DNA of 64,000 nucleotides from positions 35,636,467 through 35,700,466 of the forward strand of contig NC_079494.1 of NCBI RefSeq assembly GCF_030052815.1, read 5' to 3'. Source of the DNA: Hevea brasiliensis (taxonomy: Eukaryota; Streptophyta; Magnoliopsida; Malpighiales; Euphorbiaceae). Of the stretch, positions 1-10,019 are shown piece after piece (the stretch's first letter is position 1; every line of letters begins with the position of its first letter). Position numbers and translations under genes: made by a program. The notes under the pieces are model-generated. The model did no database searches. It saw nothing but the letters and a program-made list of their open reading frames with translations, and was not told where the DNA came from.

Positions 1-305
1 CAACCAGCATTACGCTTCGGTGGATCCACGATGCCTTTAAACTCGATGGCCCCAATTTTCTTCAATTTTTCATCTTTGAGTGAAATTTGTGGTTGTCTTT
101 GCAGTCTTGGCATTTGAGCTTGGGGTGGCACATTACCCGCCATTTCTTTGAAAGAAAGCGACCATCTGCTGCATAAATTGAGCGAGAAGCTGCGGTCTTT
201 GGAGCAGAGGCTGGAGTGGTGACCCACTCACGTGCAGGTCTTTGGGGCGTCCCCTTGAACCTCAGCCTCATCAGTTTGTTCTTCGGAATGATCTCCTCCT
301 TCCAT
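1..305 (-). pseudogene. G1 Ty3/gypsy gag, N-terminal fragment (cut by window edge)
   Basis: This is the start of the Gag polyprotein (capsid precursor) of element G1, read leftwards. The most likely start is the ATG complementary to 303-305, because the residues that follow (MEGGDHSEEQ, then EAEVQGDAP) align with the gag start of G2 at 52712. A longer open frame begins at 271 but lies in a shifted frame. Further in, the GAIEFKG motif that opens the Gag core is recognisable near 20-50. At least one stop and one frameshift interrupt the reading, so no intact protein is encoded. The rest of gag and all of pol lie left of the window. Assignment to Gag rests on similarity to the better preserved G2 and G4 copies here. 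Confidence 0.75.
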
Positions 306-494
306 TCCGTTTTTTACAATTTTCTACTTCCTGAGATCAAACACAAGGAGGTTGACCTCCGTTAGTGCATATTTATGATGTAAATATGTCATATGCATCA
401 ATTAAAGACACTTGAGCAGATTGTACTTATCAAAGAAATATTCACATGCATAGTCAAAATTTATTGCAAAACCATGCTCGATACCACTAAAACA
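306..494 (-). other. G1 leader with primer-binding site
   Basis: This untranslated leader lies between the 5' LTR and gag. The primer-binding site is at 474-486, next to the LTR end. On the minus strand it reads TGGTATCGAGC, against the expected initiator tRNA-Met complement TGGTATCAGAGC. The one difference is a CAG reduced to CG, the same anomaly seen at many sites in this window, so it may be a sequencing error rather than a real change. Confidence 0.8.
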
Positions 495-1140
495 TGTCAC
501 ACCTTACCCCTCCGTAAGGCATAGCATGCTCAGTAGAATACTTAATGAACTTCCGAACTTCACCTACCGATAACTCATTAAGTACCCTCCTATTGATTTT
601 AATACAATTTTCTTACTTTTTTTAAGTTTTGAGCATTTTGGTAAGAATTTAATACCATTTATTCAATGTTTAAATAATAGTAAAAATTTTTGTCCATTCA
701 AATTTTGTCGCAAATTTTATAAAAATTTTGTGAGTTCCCTCTGTATTTTGAGAAACCAGTTCTTCAAATACCTGTAAAAAGCACTTCCAAAACTATTTTA
801 CAACTCCCAACCTCCAATAATTCACAATTCAACTCAAGTCAATCCATTTCAAAATAGTTTCACAATCCAAGTCAAATTTGTCAGCTCAGTATGTTCAATA
901 ATTCCATTCACAAAACATAAAGCGAAAATCCATATGTACAAATATCAATTTACAGAAGAAAATCTAAAATAATATTATTATAGTTTATTTACAACTGCTC
1001 AATTTACATTGATACTTATGACATTACAGTATTTACATCAAAATAACCATAAGGGTATAAAACAATACCCATACAAAAAGGGATCAAAAAGATCTTGTCA
1101 ATCCATGACTCACTCTCTTTGCTTTCTCCTTGCTTTTATC

Positions 1141-1189
1141 TGCGACGATAAATTAAACTATTCTTGAGTATAAACATACTCAGTGGTGC
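1141..1189 (-). other. Conserved GCACCAC hairpin motif, G1 LTR copy
   Basis: On the minus strand a GCACCAC box is followed directly by a stem TGAGTAT and ATACTCA around a four-base loop (1165-1182). It sits at the same LTR position as the two-hairpin motif of families A and B but has a different stem sequence. The second hairpin is poorly preserved here. Confidence 0.6.
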
Positions 1190-2649
1190 ACAATAAAGAT
1201 TTAAAATGCGATACATAAATCATTTATTGATGAAACATAATTTGAATACTTCACAATCACATTTCGCAAATATCAAAGCTCATAACAACTCATTTTGTCA
1301 AATAATATATTAAACAACAGTTTAGTCAAACAATTGCATAAACACAGTGTTGCCAAAGTCGTACACAACTTAAGCCATGACACAAAATTTCCGATCAATG
1401 CCGTGTTGTACACCACGACAAAGCAATCTCAACCCCATTAATCGAAACCAATGAGGAGGTGGCTAGCTAGCTAATGAGTACTCATCCGATCTACAACCTC
1501 AATCGGCAAGCGGAGAGGGAGGAAAATAACGATCTCAACCCCATAAATGGAGGAGGAATAATAAGTAATCATCATGCTAAGTGTGAATCAAAAATTCGTT
1601 TCAAACATTTCATTCAAATATTGCATACAAAAATCAATCCATTTCCAAAGTTACAATTTGATCACAAGGTGGCAACACAAAAGTTCATAAATTCATAATG
1701 CGTAATAAATCAATTTTTCAAGGATAAAATGCTTAAATAGGGTTTATTGTGCACAAACCTCAAGCGAGTCGTCCCTTAGCCTCGACTCGTTTCCTCGGGT
1801 TCCTTCCCGATATTCTTTTCAACTGAAACACAAAATTTTACAATGTTTCAGTACTAGAACTTAACATAAATCCCAAAATAAATTTTAACTTTGCATTTAC
1901 CTATTTCTAACGTGTTAAATTCGACGTTCTCGAAATTTTGTGTTTCGAGTTACTATTCACTGCACTATTTAAGTCAAATAATTGACTTTCTAAGGATTAA
2001 TAGGTATGGGAACTCCAACTTCACCCATATACCACATTTTGTTCATTAAACTTGTTGGTTTTGGTCACTTTTTCAAAGCATAGGTCATTTTGGCAAAATT
2101 GCCAATTTTCGGTTTTGTGCTCCAAAGTTGCACTATTCCATTGGTCGATCTACTGTTGGAATTTGACAAAACTTCCTTCATAGAAAATGTTCCTTATTGT
2201 CTTAAGTGTATTCTCATTTTTGGATCACCTCAATCGGAGTTTTGTAGCTCAAGTTATGGCCAAAATAAGTTTACTGTTCACGTGTACTATTCATACTGAG
2301 ATTTTGGTGCTGGCAGATTTTTGGTCCAACTTTGGTTAATAATTTGATCAAGTTAAGTTCATAATTTGGTCTCACTTTCTTCATATGAAATGTTGTACTA
2401 TGTCTTAGGTTTCCATCGGTTCAAGAATCGCCTAAATCTGAGTTTTCTAGAGAGAGTTATAACCATCCAAACATTGCTGCTCAATGAAAAATCTGCAGAA
2501 TCTCAGTACAGTAAATTTAACTTTGCTCAATGATTTGAATGAGTTAATGGCCTAATTTTGGTTGGTGTTCTTCATGAAAGTTTTAGGTCTATATCATATC
2601 TAATTGCTGGTAAAATTTCAGATCAATTTGACATACCTAGCTCGAGTTA

Positions 2650-2682
2650 TGACCAAATGAACAGTTACTGTTCATTTGGTCA
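2650..2682. repeat. Perfect 33 bp palindrome in G1 LTR
   Basis: Two 16-base arms beginning TGACCAAATGAACAGT are separated by one base. Near-perfect versions occur at the matching place in both G4 LTRs (about 37566-37600 and 49361-49395), and a weaker one in S2 (about 32900-32935). It lies inside the module array of the LTR. Confidence 0.85.
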
Positions 2683-4163
2683 GTTTGGTGCAGGGCAGCC
2701 TGCTATCAATTCACTTTGGTCAATTGTTTCACCAAGTTTTGGTCAGTTTTTGGCCATGGTTCCTTAATGAAAATTGTGCTCTTTTATGTCTATTTTCATC
2801 TCCAATTGGTGACATATCAATTGGACTTGTAAAATTTGAGTTTTGGTCCTTCAAAGTGGGTTTGGTCATGCTGCCAGCAGCATGACCATTGACCTACGAA
2901 TTTAGCTAAATTTTCCACCATTCCCATACAATTTATTTGGTCCTAATTGATCATTATTTCATTTCACAATAGGTCAAATATGCCATTTATGCATTTCTCC
3001 AATTTTTGGTTCATAAACCCTTGCATTGAAACCCTAAACTCACTAACTCTTGCATTTAACCATAACTAGTGCACTTAACCTTAACCATTCAACTAATCAA
3101 AGCTTTTAAACTCATTCTAATGCATCAATTTCATGTAAATCATACTCCTATCAAGCTGCCCAAAATTTCAATTTAATTCTTTCCCCATATTTGTTTCATT
3201 TAAATCAAGTTCTAAGCTCATTTAATTACCTAAACATGCATTTAAATGGAAAAATAAGAGTTTGATATGCTAACCTCACTTAAAGCTTCAAAACCCTAAC
3301 CTTTGCTCTTCTTTCTTCTTGAAATCTCCTTCTTAGGTAGTAATAACAAGCTTTAAAGAAGTCCTTATGAGGGTTATTATGGTTGGGTAAGGAAAATTTG
3401 AGCTTAATGTAAGCTTAAAGAGAAAGCTTCCATGGGGGATTTAAGGAAACAAGTGGGTGGCAAAGAGAGAGGGGAAGAAGAAGAAAATCCTGCATTTTTT
3501 TCTTTGTTTTTCCTTTACACGTTTTTGCTTTGGAAGACCATAAATATCAAATTTAATAAATATTTAACAAATTTGTTTATGACATCATTAGTGATGTCAT
3601 CAACTTTGACTTTTCCAACCTCTTTCCTTTTCTTTTTTTTTTCTATTTATTTTTCTATTAGTTCTTTAATTTTATTCTCGATTCCGAAATTTTCTTTTCC
3701 CGATTTTATTTGACAGTTAGGTCAGGAGTCAGCTCTCGGGGTCAATTGACCAAATTGCCCCTCGCCGGTTCATCCCGATTTGCAAATAATCCAATATTTC
3801 TTCCGGCTCCCTGACCTAATTTTTTGACTGGCTTAACAGTTCTTTTTCGTGGTTTTCTCTTTTCCACTGTGTTCATAAGGGTCCTAAGGACAGCAGCGTC
3901 ACTTTTTACAGTTCGAAATTTGAGTTTAAAACGACTTCGCAGTCGTTCCCGAGGAGGTCACTCATCACTGTGACTCTCGGTTCGTTTAACCTCTTATGTT
4001 ATGTTTTTCTTATCTATAGTCAACTAATTAAACATTACTAATTATTTGTATTTATGGCTTCTCAAGTTGTCTTAAGTGTGGCCCTAATCCCAATAATTGT
4101 CCGGACTGACACCGGTCACCGGAACAGTAAAATATACCAGGCTATGCAAACGGGGGTGTTACA

Positions 4164-4850
4164 AAGCTCACCTCCCATGGCTGCCTAAAATGGGCAGATT
4201 GCAAACTCAACAATTTCTTTCAAATTTTTCAACCAAAATACTCCCTATAACCTCAACACAAACTTTAGTTAAGCAAGGGAAGAAAATAAGCACTTACCTC
4301 TTATTGAAACTTGCTAAAACTTCTTCAAATCCTTTCCTTTTTACTCCTAATATGCTGCCCAAGAAGTGTAGTTTAACTTTAGTGAAGGAAAATGGGTGAA
4401 ACCATGGCTTGATCACTAGGAAGGGAGCTTGCATGAATGGCCATCTATGGTGAATTTGGGAGAAGAAATGGGTTCGTCAATGTTATGGAAATGAAGAAGA
4501 AGATGCTGAATGGTTAATACACATGGCCATTTGAGTATTTAAATATCCCATAGTGCTCCACTTATGTGAATTTAATTATTTAAATAATTAACTTTGATTA
4601 ATTATAAGTCCACCATTTAATTTCTCTCTAATTCCACTTCTTTCTAATTTCAATTTTTCATGGAATTTTCAAAATTCAACACTACTTATTTTTAATAGAC
4701 ATTTAGGTCAAAAGTCAACTCTAGGTATCAAATGACCAAAATGCCCCTTTTTGGGTTATATTCCCAATTTTTCGGTGACACCGATTTTTGTCGATTTATT
4801 GATTTTTCATTTTTCTTTGTACAAATTATTTCATTTTTCTTTGAAATTTC
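4164..4850 (-). mobile_element. G0 3' LTR, left segment (family A)
   Basis: This is minus-strand family-A LTR sequence stranded between the G1 insertion (left) and the C1 insertion (right). On the minus strand it contains the splice-donor consensus AGGTAAGT (complement near 4291-4298), the exon-like stretch before it, and part of the upstream LTR, in the same order as S1 and G2. It continues after C1 at 18462. The last five bases, 4846-4850 (ATTTC), are the left target-site duplication of C1. The open frame 4097-4399 runs from the G1 LTR into this piece and is not a gene. Confidence 0.8.
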
Positions 4851-6951
4851 TGAAGGAACGGAAGCGTGAAAAACACAAGTTTATACCATTGAATTCAAAA
4901 ATTTTCACCTAGGGTCACATGCATCATGCAAGATTTATTTTTATCTATTTGATTTCAATGATAAACAACATATTAAAACTCTTTTAATATGTTTTTGGAT
5001 CTGTATTTGCCATTTAAGATTTTAAAATTAATCAGATTAATTTTAGAACCCTAGATTAAACAAGAACGATTACACTAACCTCTTGATGCATTGCAGCGTG
5101 TCTGCGCCTTTGAGATTCGTCTTCAGGACACCAGATGTTGTCCCTCTAGCTTGTCCACACCAAGAACACCTATGGCAGCCCTTGAATAGCTTCTAAAGCT
5201 TTTTCTATTAATTAGAAAATCAAGTTCGCTTTTAAGAGATTAAAGATAAACAGGACACTAGAAACAATTTCTAGTGTTCTTAATTCAAGAGATTGATGGC
5301 TAATCTCTTTGAATTGATAAGAGATGAAGAAGAAGAGATGAAAACCCTCAAAGTGGCGTGACAAAGGAGTGTGGCTGCTGGTTGTGTTTTATTTTCTCAT
5401 AACAACACTTAAATAGCTAGGTTAACACATTAAACCCTTGCCACATGTCACCCTTTGATTAGCTCTAGGTTTAAGTGACCCAATCACATGGTGCCAAGTG
5501 TCAAACCTATATTTAATCTTGATTTTAATCATCTTACATGATTAAAAAAAACATTTGGCAAGCTTATGTGTTATGCCATGTGTCACCATCTCATGGTGCC
5601 ACGGGTCACAATCGTAAAATGACCAAAATGCTCTGTGTCTTTATTTTGAGTTCTTAACCCAAAATAATTATTTTCTTCTTCTAATTAATTTATATCAAAT
5701 ATAAATTAATTAATTAATCTCTATTAATTAATTTCTCATTAATTAAATTCATATTTAAACACTTTAAATATAAATTTAACTTATATTATACATCCAATAA
5801 TCTAGATTTGGTTTCAAGTCATGCTAGGGACTTTGCAATCTAATTGCAAACCAAACCTATTTAATTAATCAATTAAACTCTTTAATTAATTAAATAAATC
5901 ATATTTAAATAGGTGATAACTTGTGTATGTGTGTGACTTACTAGGCTCATCACTAATTGGCAATGAGACATGATATCAACTCTTAATATCATCAGAACTC
6001 TTTCTTACCATAAATGATTTCTCTAAATCATTTTATGAACCTCATAGACCATGGTTAACACCTAGCATAGCATGCCATGGCCACCCAATTAGTAATAAGG
6101 TTTACCTTAAATGAACCTATAATCATATGTTACCATGCACTAGAATCTCTCTGTTACAAAATCCCAACTCAAGCCGAGTCATGGTTTATGTCAAACTCCA
6201 TTTGCTATGAATATTATGTTCTCTTTTAATCCCGATTCTTGATTAAAAGATTTTCTCATCGAAACTCTTTCTCGAATAAATCTATCCGTCCTGGCTAGGA
6301 ACTTGAAACATCAAGAACAATTAAATGAACATAGGATTTTATCTCTATTTACTTAGAGGAACAGATTCCATCTTGATCAACACCTACCTCCATATATAAC
6401 TAGTAGGAGCCAACATATGCCCATATACCCATACACAAGACAAGTATGAAAGCGAGATCAAACTCAAACTACCTATATACAAGATAAGCTGTGCTATCTC
6501 GTGTCTAAAGATTATATGCATCGATATGATTTATGACAAAACATTGACAAGAGTAAACTCCATGTGCTTGTCATAAGAGTCACAGGTTCGCCCTAAAAGT
6601 CATTTAAAAGTGCCTATCATGTTTGTTATATTGCATGAGACTCACCATTCCATCTTATTTATATCTCATATAAATAACTTGGGAACAAACATGAATACAA
6701 TCTTTCTGGATAAGTCATGTCCTTATTATGAAGTATCCTCGATTGTGAACCTATTTATGATACTTCGTGCTAGAAATATTGTCACTCATATTCTTAACAA
6801 CTTAAGAATAATATTTCTAACAAAATATCAATGGACCTTTTCTATTACACATAAATATATTATGTAAACGGAAAAGTGGAAATGCCTTTTATTAATAAAA
6901 ATATGTACAAGATACATACTAAATGATATGCTCTAGGGCATACTACTAACA
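4851..6951 (-). repeat. C1 3' LTR (2.1 kb)
   Basis: LTR with TG...CA ends (TGAAGG on the left, CTAACA on the right), matching 16363-18461 and 61046-63153 along its whole length. It contains a strongly AT-rich palindromic stretch of ATTAATTAATT runs (about 5680-5770). Compared with the other two copies, several CAG/CTG sites between about 6170 and 6600 read CG here. An 85-codon open frame (6610-6867) is present in all three LTR copies but is antisense to the element and explained by LTR similarity. Confidence 0.92.
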
Positions 6952-6965
6952 ATCTCCCACTAGCA
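6952..6965 (-). other. C1 polypurine tract
   Basis: The minus strand reads a GTGGGAGAT-type purine run directly next to the 3' LTR. This is the expected place for plus-strand DNA priming in reverse transcription. C2 has the same sequence at 63154-63167. Confidence 0.75.
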
Positions 6966-7681
6966 CTAGAGCCATTCATTATAATATGTTAGACCTATCT
7001 TCTCAAGATGTCGGTCTAACTGAGTCAGTGACATAGGCTTAGTGAATGGATCAGCTAGATTTTCAGCTGATGCTATTTTCTGCATGGCTACAACGCCTCG
7101 CCCAACTATTTCTCTGATAATGTGGTAGCGTCTTTCTATGTGTTTGGATTTTGGGTGAGACCTTAGTTCCTTAGCCTGTATGATTGCTCCATTGTTGTCA
7201 CAGTGTAGTGGAACTACTGACTCAATGGAAGGAACTACTGTAAGTTCTGTCATGAACTTCTTTATCCAAACAACTTCCTTTGCGAGATCCGATGCAAAGA
7301 ATATACTCACCTCTGTAGTGGAATCTGCGTCATGCTCGCTTGGAACTCTTCCAACCGATCGCACCTCCATTACAAATGAACACATATCCAGAGGTAGACT
7401 TTCTATCATCGATATCCGATTGGAAATCGAATCGATAACCATCCAATTGCAAGTCTCCACTCCATAAATCAAGAATAAATCCTTAGTTCTTCTCAAGTAC
7501 TTAAGGATATTCTTGACACTATCGATGTTCTAAACTCGATTGGATTGATACCGCTAGTCAAACTAACGAGATATGCGATATCCGCCTAGTACACAACATT
7601 GCATACATTAAACTTCCAATAGCCAAGCATATGGAATTCGCCATCTTATCTCTTTCTTCGTGTGTCTTTGGAGACATCTCT
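6966..7681 (-). pseudogene. C1 RT C-terminus and RNase H
   Basis: End of the copia polyprotein. The open part (6966-7496) carries the RNase H domain, which removes RNA from the RNA-DNA hybrid. It has ADSTTE-like and KEVVWIKK segments, then HCDNNGAI, HPKSKHIERRYH and a terminal DPFTKPM block near the stop at 6966-6968. The catalytic region usually reading STTEAEYIA is altered here (DSTTEVSIFFASD) by local indels; C2 keeps the normal form. Between 7497 and 7681 the RT tail is recognisable against C2 but out of frame. Nearly every difference from C2 here is a CAG or CTG reduced to CG, so the damage may be partly an assembly artefact. Confidence 0.85.
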
Positions 7682-8815
7682 TTAGAAAGATGGATACCAT
7701 GTCTCACTTGGTAACAATCCTCTCTTGGAATCAAGCATGTTAAACCTCTTTAACACCTTTTCCAAGTATAGACTTTGGGATAAACCAATTATTCTTTTCG
7801 CTCTATCTCTATAGATGCGAATCCCAAGAATATAGGTTGCCTCCCCTAAGTCTTTCATGGAGAATGTATTTGACAACCATACCTTTATAGTCGTCAACAT
7901 ACCTGTGTCATTACCCATCAACAGTATGTCATCCACATATAAGACAAGGAAAGTGATAGCACTGTCACTAACCTTCTTATATACACATGGCTCATCCTCA
8001 TTTTTTATAAAACCAAAGGATTTAATGGCTTCATCAAAACGGATGTTCCAACTCCTCGAAGCTTGTTTCAACCCATAAATGGATCGCTTTAGCTTGCATA
8101 CCTTGGAACCATCTTGGGATTCTAATCCCCTAGGTTGTTCCATGAAAATGTTTTCTTCAATGTATCCATTGAGAAAAGCTGTTTTGACATCCATCTGCCA
8201 AATCTCATAATCATAGTATGCAGCTATTGCTAATAAAATCCTAATTGATTTAAGCATGGCAACAGGCGAGAAAGTCTCCTCATAGTCGATTACTTGCCTT
8301 TGGCGAAACCCTTTCGCTACTAGCCTTGCCTTATAGGTCTCTACCTTTCCATCAGAACCAATTTTCTTCTTGAAAACCCATTTGTTCCCTATAGGTATAA
8401 TACCTTCAGGTGGGTCAACAAGATCCCAAACTTGATTTTTATACATGGAATCAATCTCGGATTTCATAGCATCAATCCATTTTGAAGAGTCTATATCCGA
8501 TATAGGTTCTTCATAGGTAAGTGGATCATCTCCATGATCTACTTCTTCATGTGTAGACAACTCTTGTTCTTCTTCATGAAGAAAACCATATCTCACTGGT
8601 GGGTGAGATACCCTGGTTGTTCTACGAGGAACAGCTATAGATGTTTCATCAACGGGTATTGGTTGACTAGATGGATCTATATCCATCTGATCTGTTGGTT
8701 GCTCAGAATTCTCCAATTCTAACTCTATTTGCCTTCCTTTGCCTCCTTCTTGAACAAACTGTTGTTCAAGAAATGTGGCATCTCTACTTATCACAACCTT
8801 TTGTGAAGTAGGCAA
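7682..8815 (-). pseudogene. C1 reverse transcriptase (Ty1/copia type)
   Basis: This 377-codon open stretch carries the copia RT, which copies element RNA into DNA in virus-like particles. The first ~110 residues are a linker with the RRTTRVSHPPVRYG signature that precedes RT in plant copia elements. RT begins near residue 112 (WIDAMKSEIDSMYKNQVWDLV), with VFKKKIGSDGKVETYKARLVAKG, then MDVKTAFLNGYIEE, LKRSIYGLKQASR, and the catalytic YVDDILL near residue 293. The C-terminal 20 residues are shifted out of frame, so RNase H is not reached in one frame. The upstream junction to integrase is also frameshifted (about 8800-9040). Confidence 0.92.
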
Positions 8816-9021
8816 ATAAAAATAATATCCAAAACTATCTTTTGGATATCCAACAAATCGACATTTTCTGATCTGGTCTCCAATTTATCAGTGTTCAGTT
8901 TTTTGATATAAGCTGGACAACCCCAAATCTTAACATGCTTAAGACTTGGTTTTCTTCCATGCCATATCTCATAAGGTGTGGAAGAAACTGATTTTGATGG
9001 AATCCTATTCAGAATATACAA
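8791..9021 (-). pseudogene. C1 integrase C-terminal segment
   Basis: This fragment carries the conserved stretch after the copia integrase core (NRIPSKSVSSTPYEIWHGRKPSL, then HVKIWGCPAY) and loses frame near 8880. It overlaps the RT frame by 25 bases because of a frameshift, not a true overlap. In an intact element this would be one continuous polyprotein. Confidence 0.85.
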
Positions 9022-9042
9022 AGCTGATTCTAATGCAAATCC

Positions 9043-9664
9043 CTAAAAGAAGATTGGCATATCAGTATAGCTCATCATACTACGTACCATATCCAATAGG
9101 ATACGATTTCTCCTTTCAGATACACCATTCAACTGTGGCGTTCCTGGAGAAGTCAGCTGAGAAACAATGCCATGCTCTCTCAAGTATTCATCAAATTCAA
9201 TACTCAAATATTCACCTCCACGATCTGATCGAAGAGCTCTAATACTCTTTCCTGTTTGATTTTCTACTTCAGATTTAAATTCTTTGAACTTTTCAAAAGA
9301 TTCATGTTTGTATTTCATCAAATACAAATACCCAAACCTTGATTTATCATCAGTAAAGGTAATAAAATAATGAAAACCCCCTCTAGCCATTTCTTTAAAT
9401 GGACCACATACATCACTATGTATTAGCTCCAAAATATTTTCAGCTCTTAGCCCTTGTCCAACAAAGGGTGATCTAGTCATTTTGCCCTGAAGGCAGGATT
9501 CACAAGTTGGAGTAGGCTCAGAGCCCAATGAGGATAGAATCCCCATTTTCTCCAATTTTGCAATCCTATCTTCTGCAACATGACATAACCTTAAGTGCCA
9601 AATATATTTTGAACTTGAGTTGGTTTTCACCATGGCATTGCATTCATTTAGATTGCTATACTCT
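9043..9664 (-). pseudogene. C1 GAG-pre-integrase and integrase core
   Basis: Integrase joins the DNA copy to the host genome. The reading frame shows the zinc-binding pre-integrase region (WHLRLCH, then CESCLQGK), and the catalytic core with D in HSDVCGP, D in FTDDKSR (supporting), D in RSDRGGEY and the E-containing NGVSERRNR motif. The stretch is about 205 codons and ends in a frameshift at 9043. Directly upstream, where the aspartic protease should lie, the sequence runs straight into the 23 bp repeats and zinc knuckle, so the protease appears to be missing. Confidence 0.9.
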
Positions 9665-9758
9665 GGCCAGTGGAAACACTTTCTTACTGGCAATGGAAAC
9701 ACTTTCCTGTTGGCAATGGAAGCACTTTCCTATTGGCAGTGGAAACACTTTCCTTTGC
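9665..9758 (-). repeat. 23 bp tandem repeat over the Gag zinc knuckle
   Basis: Four tandem units start at 9665, 9689, 9712 and 9735 (+ strand form GGCAATGGAAACACTTTCCT). Each encodes the KCFHC half of the CCHC zinc knuckle. Because 23 is not a multiple of three, each copy shifts the frame, and the second half of the knuckle and the protease do not follow. The array sits exactly at the gag-pol joint. Confidence 0.88.
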
Positions 9759-10019
9759 CTTTGTCAGCTTTGGTCTTCCCTTTCTGTTTAGCTATTTTCT
9801 TGGAAGGACAAGGAATCTGAGATTTCTTTTTCTTATTGCCCTTCTTCTTGTTGGACTTTCCAGCAGAAGAAGATGCAACCAAAGCTACCTCTTTTCCTTT
9901 ATTGCCTGCCATATTCTTTTGGGCAATAACCAGCATGTTGAGTAAACCAGCTAAGGTGCATTCCTGTTTAGTCATATGGAAATTTGTCACAAAATTCTCA
10001 AAAGACTCAGGAAGGGACT
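9730..10019 (-). pseudogene. C1 gag, C-terminal half with start of CCHC knuckle
   Basis: This is the second half of copia Gag, which packages RNA. It reads FENFVTNFHMTKQECTL, a lysine-rich basic linker (GKSNKKKGNKKKKS, then KGKTKADKGKGK) and CFHC, the start of a zinc knuckle. The knuckle stops at the 23 bp repeats. At 10019 the frame is cut by solo LTR S1; it resumes at 14083 with QTDLILQS-type residues, as expected for a clean insertion with a 5 bp duplication. Confidence 0.88.

Larger units (their letters stand above)
495..4163 (-). mobile_element. G1 5' LTR (3.67 kb, chromovirus type)
   Basis: Complete LTR on the minus strand, with termini TGTAACACCCCCG (near 4163) and TGTGACA (495). The primer-binding site adjoins its left end, which makes it the 5' LTR of an element running left out of the window. 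It is diverged from families A and B but has the same internal order: a donor-like GAGGTTAGC near 3270, repeated modules between about 2000 and 2900, a perfect 33 bp palindrome (2650-2682), the GCACCAC box with a TGAGTAT/ATACTCA hairpin (1165-1182), and a conserved terminal block. A TGACATCA/TGATGTCA inverted pair lies near 3579-3598. The right flank from 4164 belongs to the LTR of G0, so G1 is nested in G0. The open frames inside (1474-1698, 2090-2299, 2558-2885, 3432-3713) look like chance frames in LTR sequence. Confidence 0.88.

Noticed and set aside
3432..3713. 93-codon frame with a hydrophobic, Phe/Ser-rich end, like a membrane protein
   Set aside because: It lies wholly inside the G1 LTR in T-rich DNA, antisense to the element, with no related frame in the other LTRs.
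5680..5770. AT-rich palindromes that could be a replication origin or matrix attachment site
   Set aside because: They are part of the copia LTR, present in all three copies, and simple ATTAAT runs form palindromes by chance.
6610..6867. 85-codon open frame repeated at 18120-18377 and 62812-63069
   Set aside because: All three lie in copies of the same copia LTR and run antisense to the element. LTR similarity alone explains their shared sequence, and no domain is recognisable.
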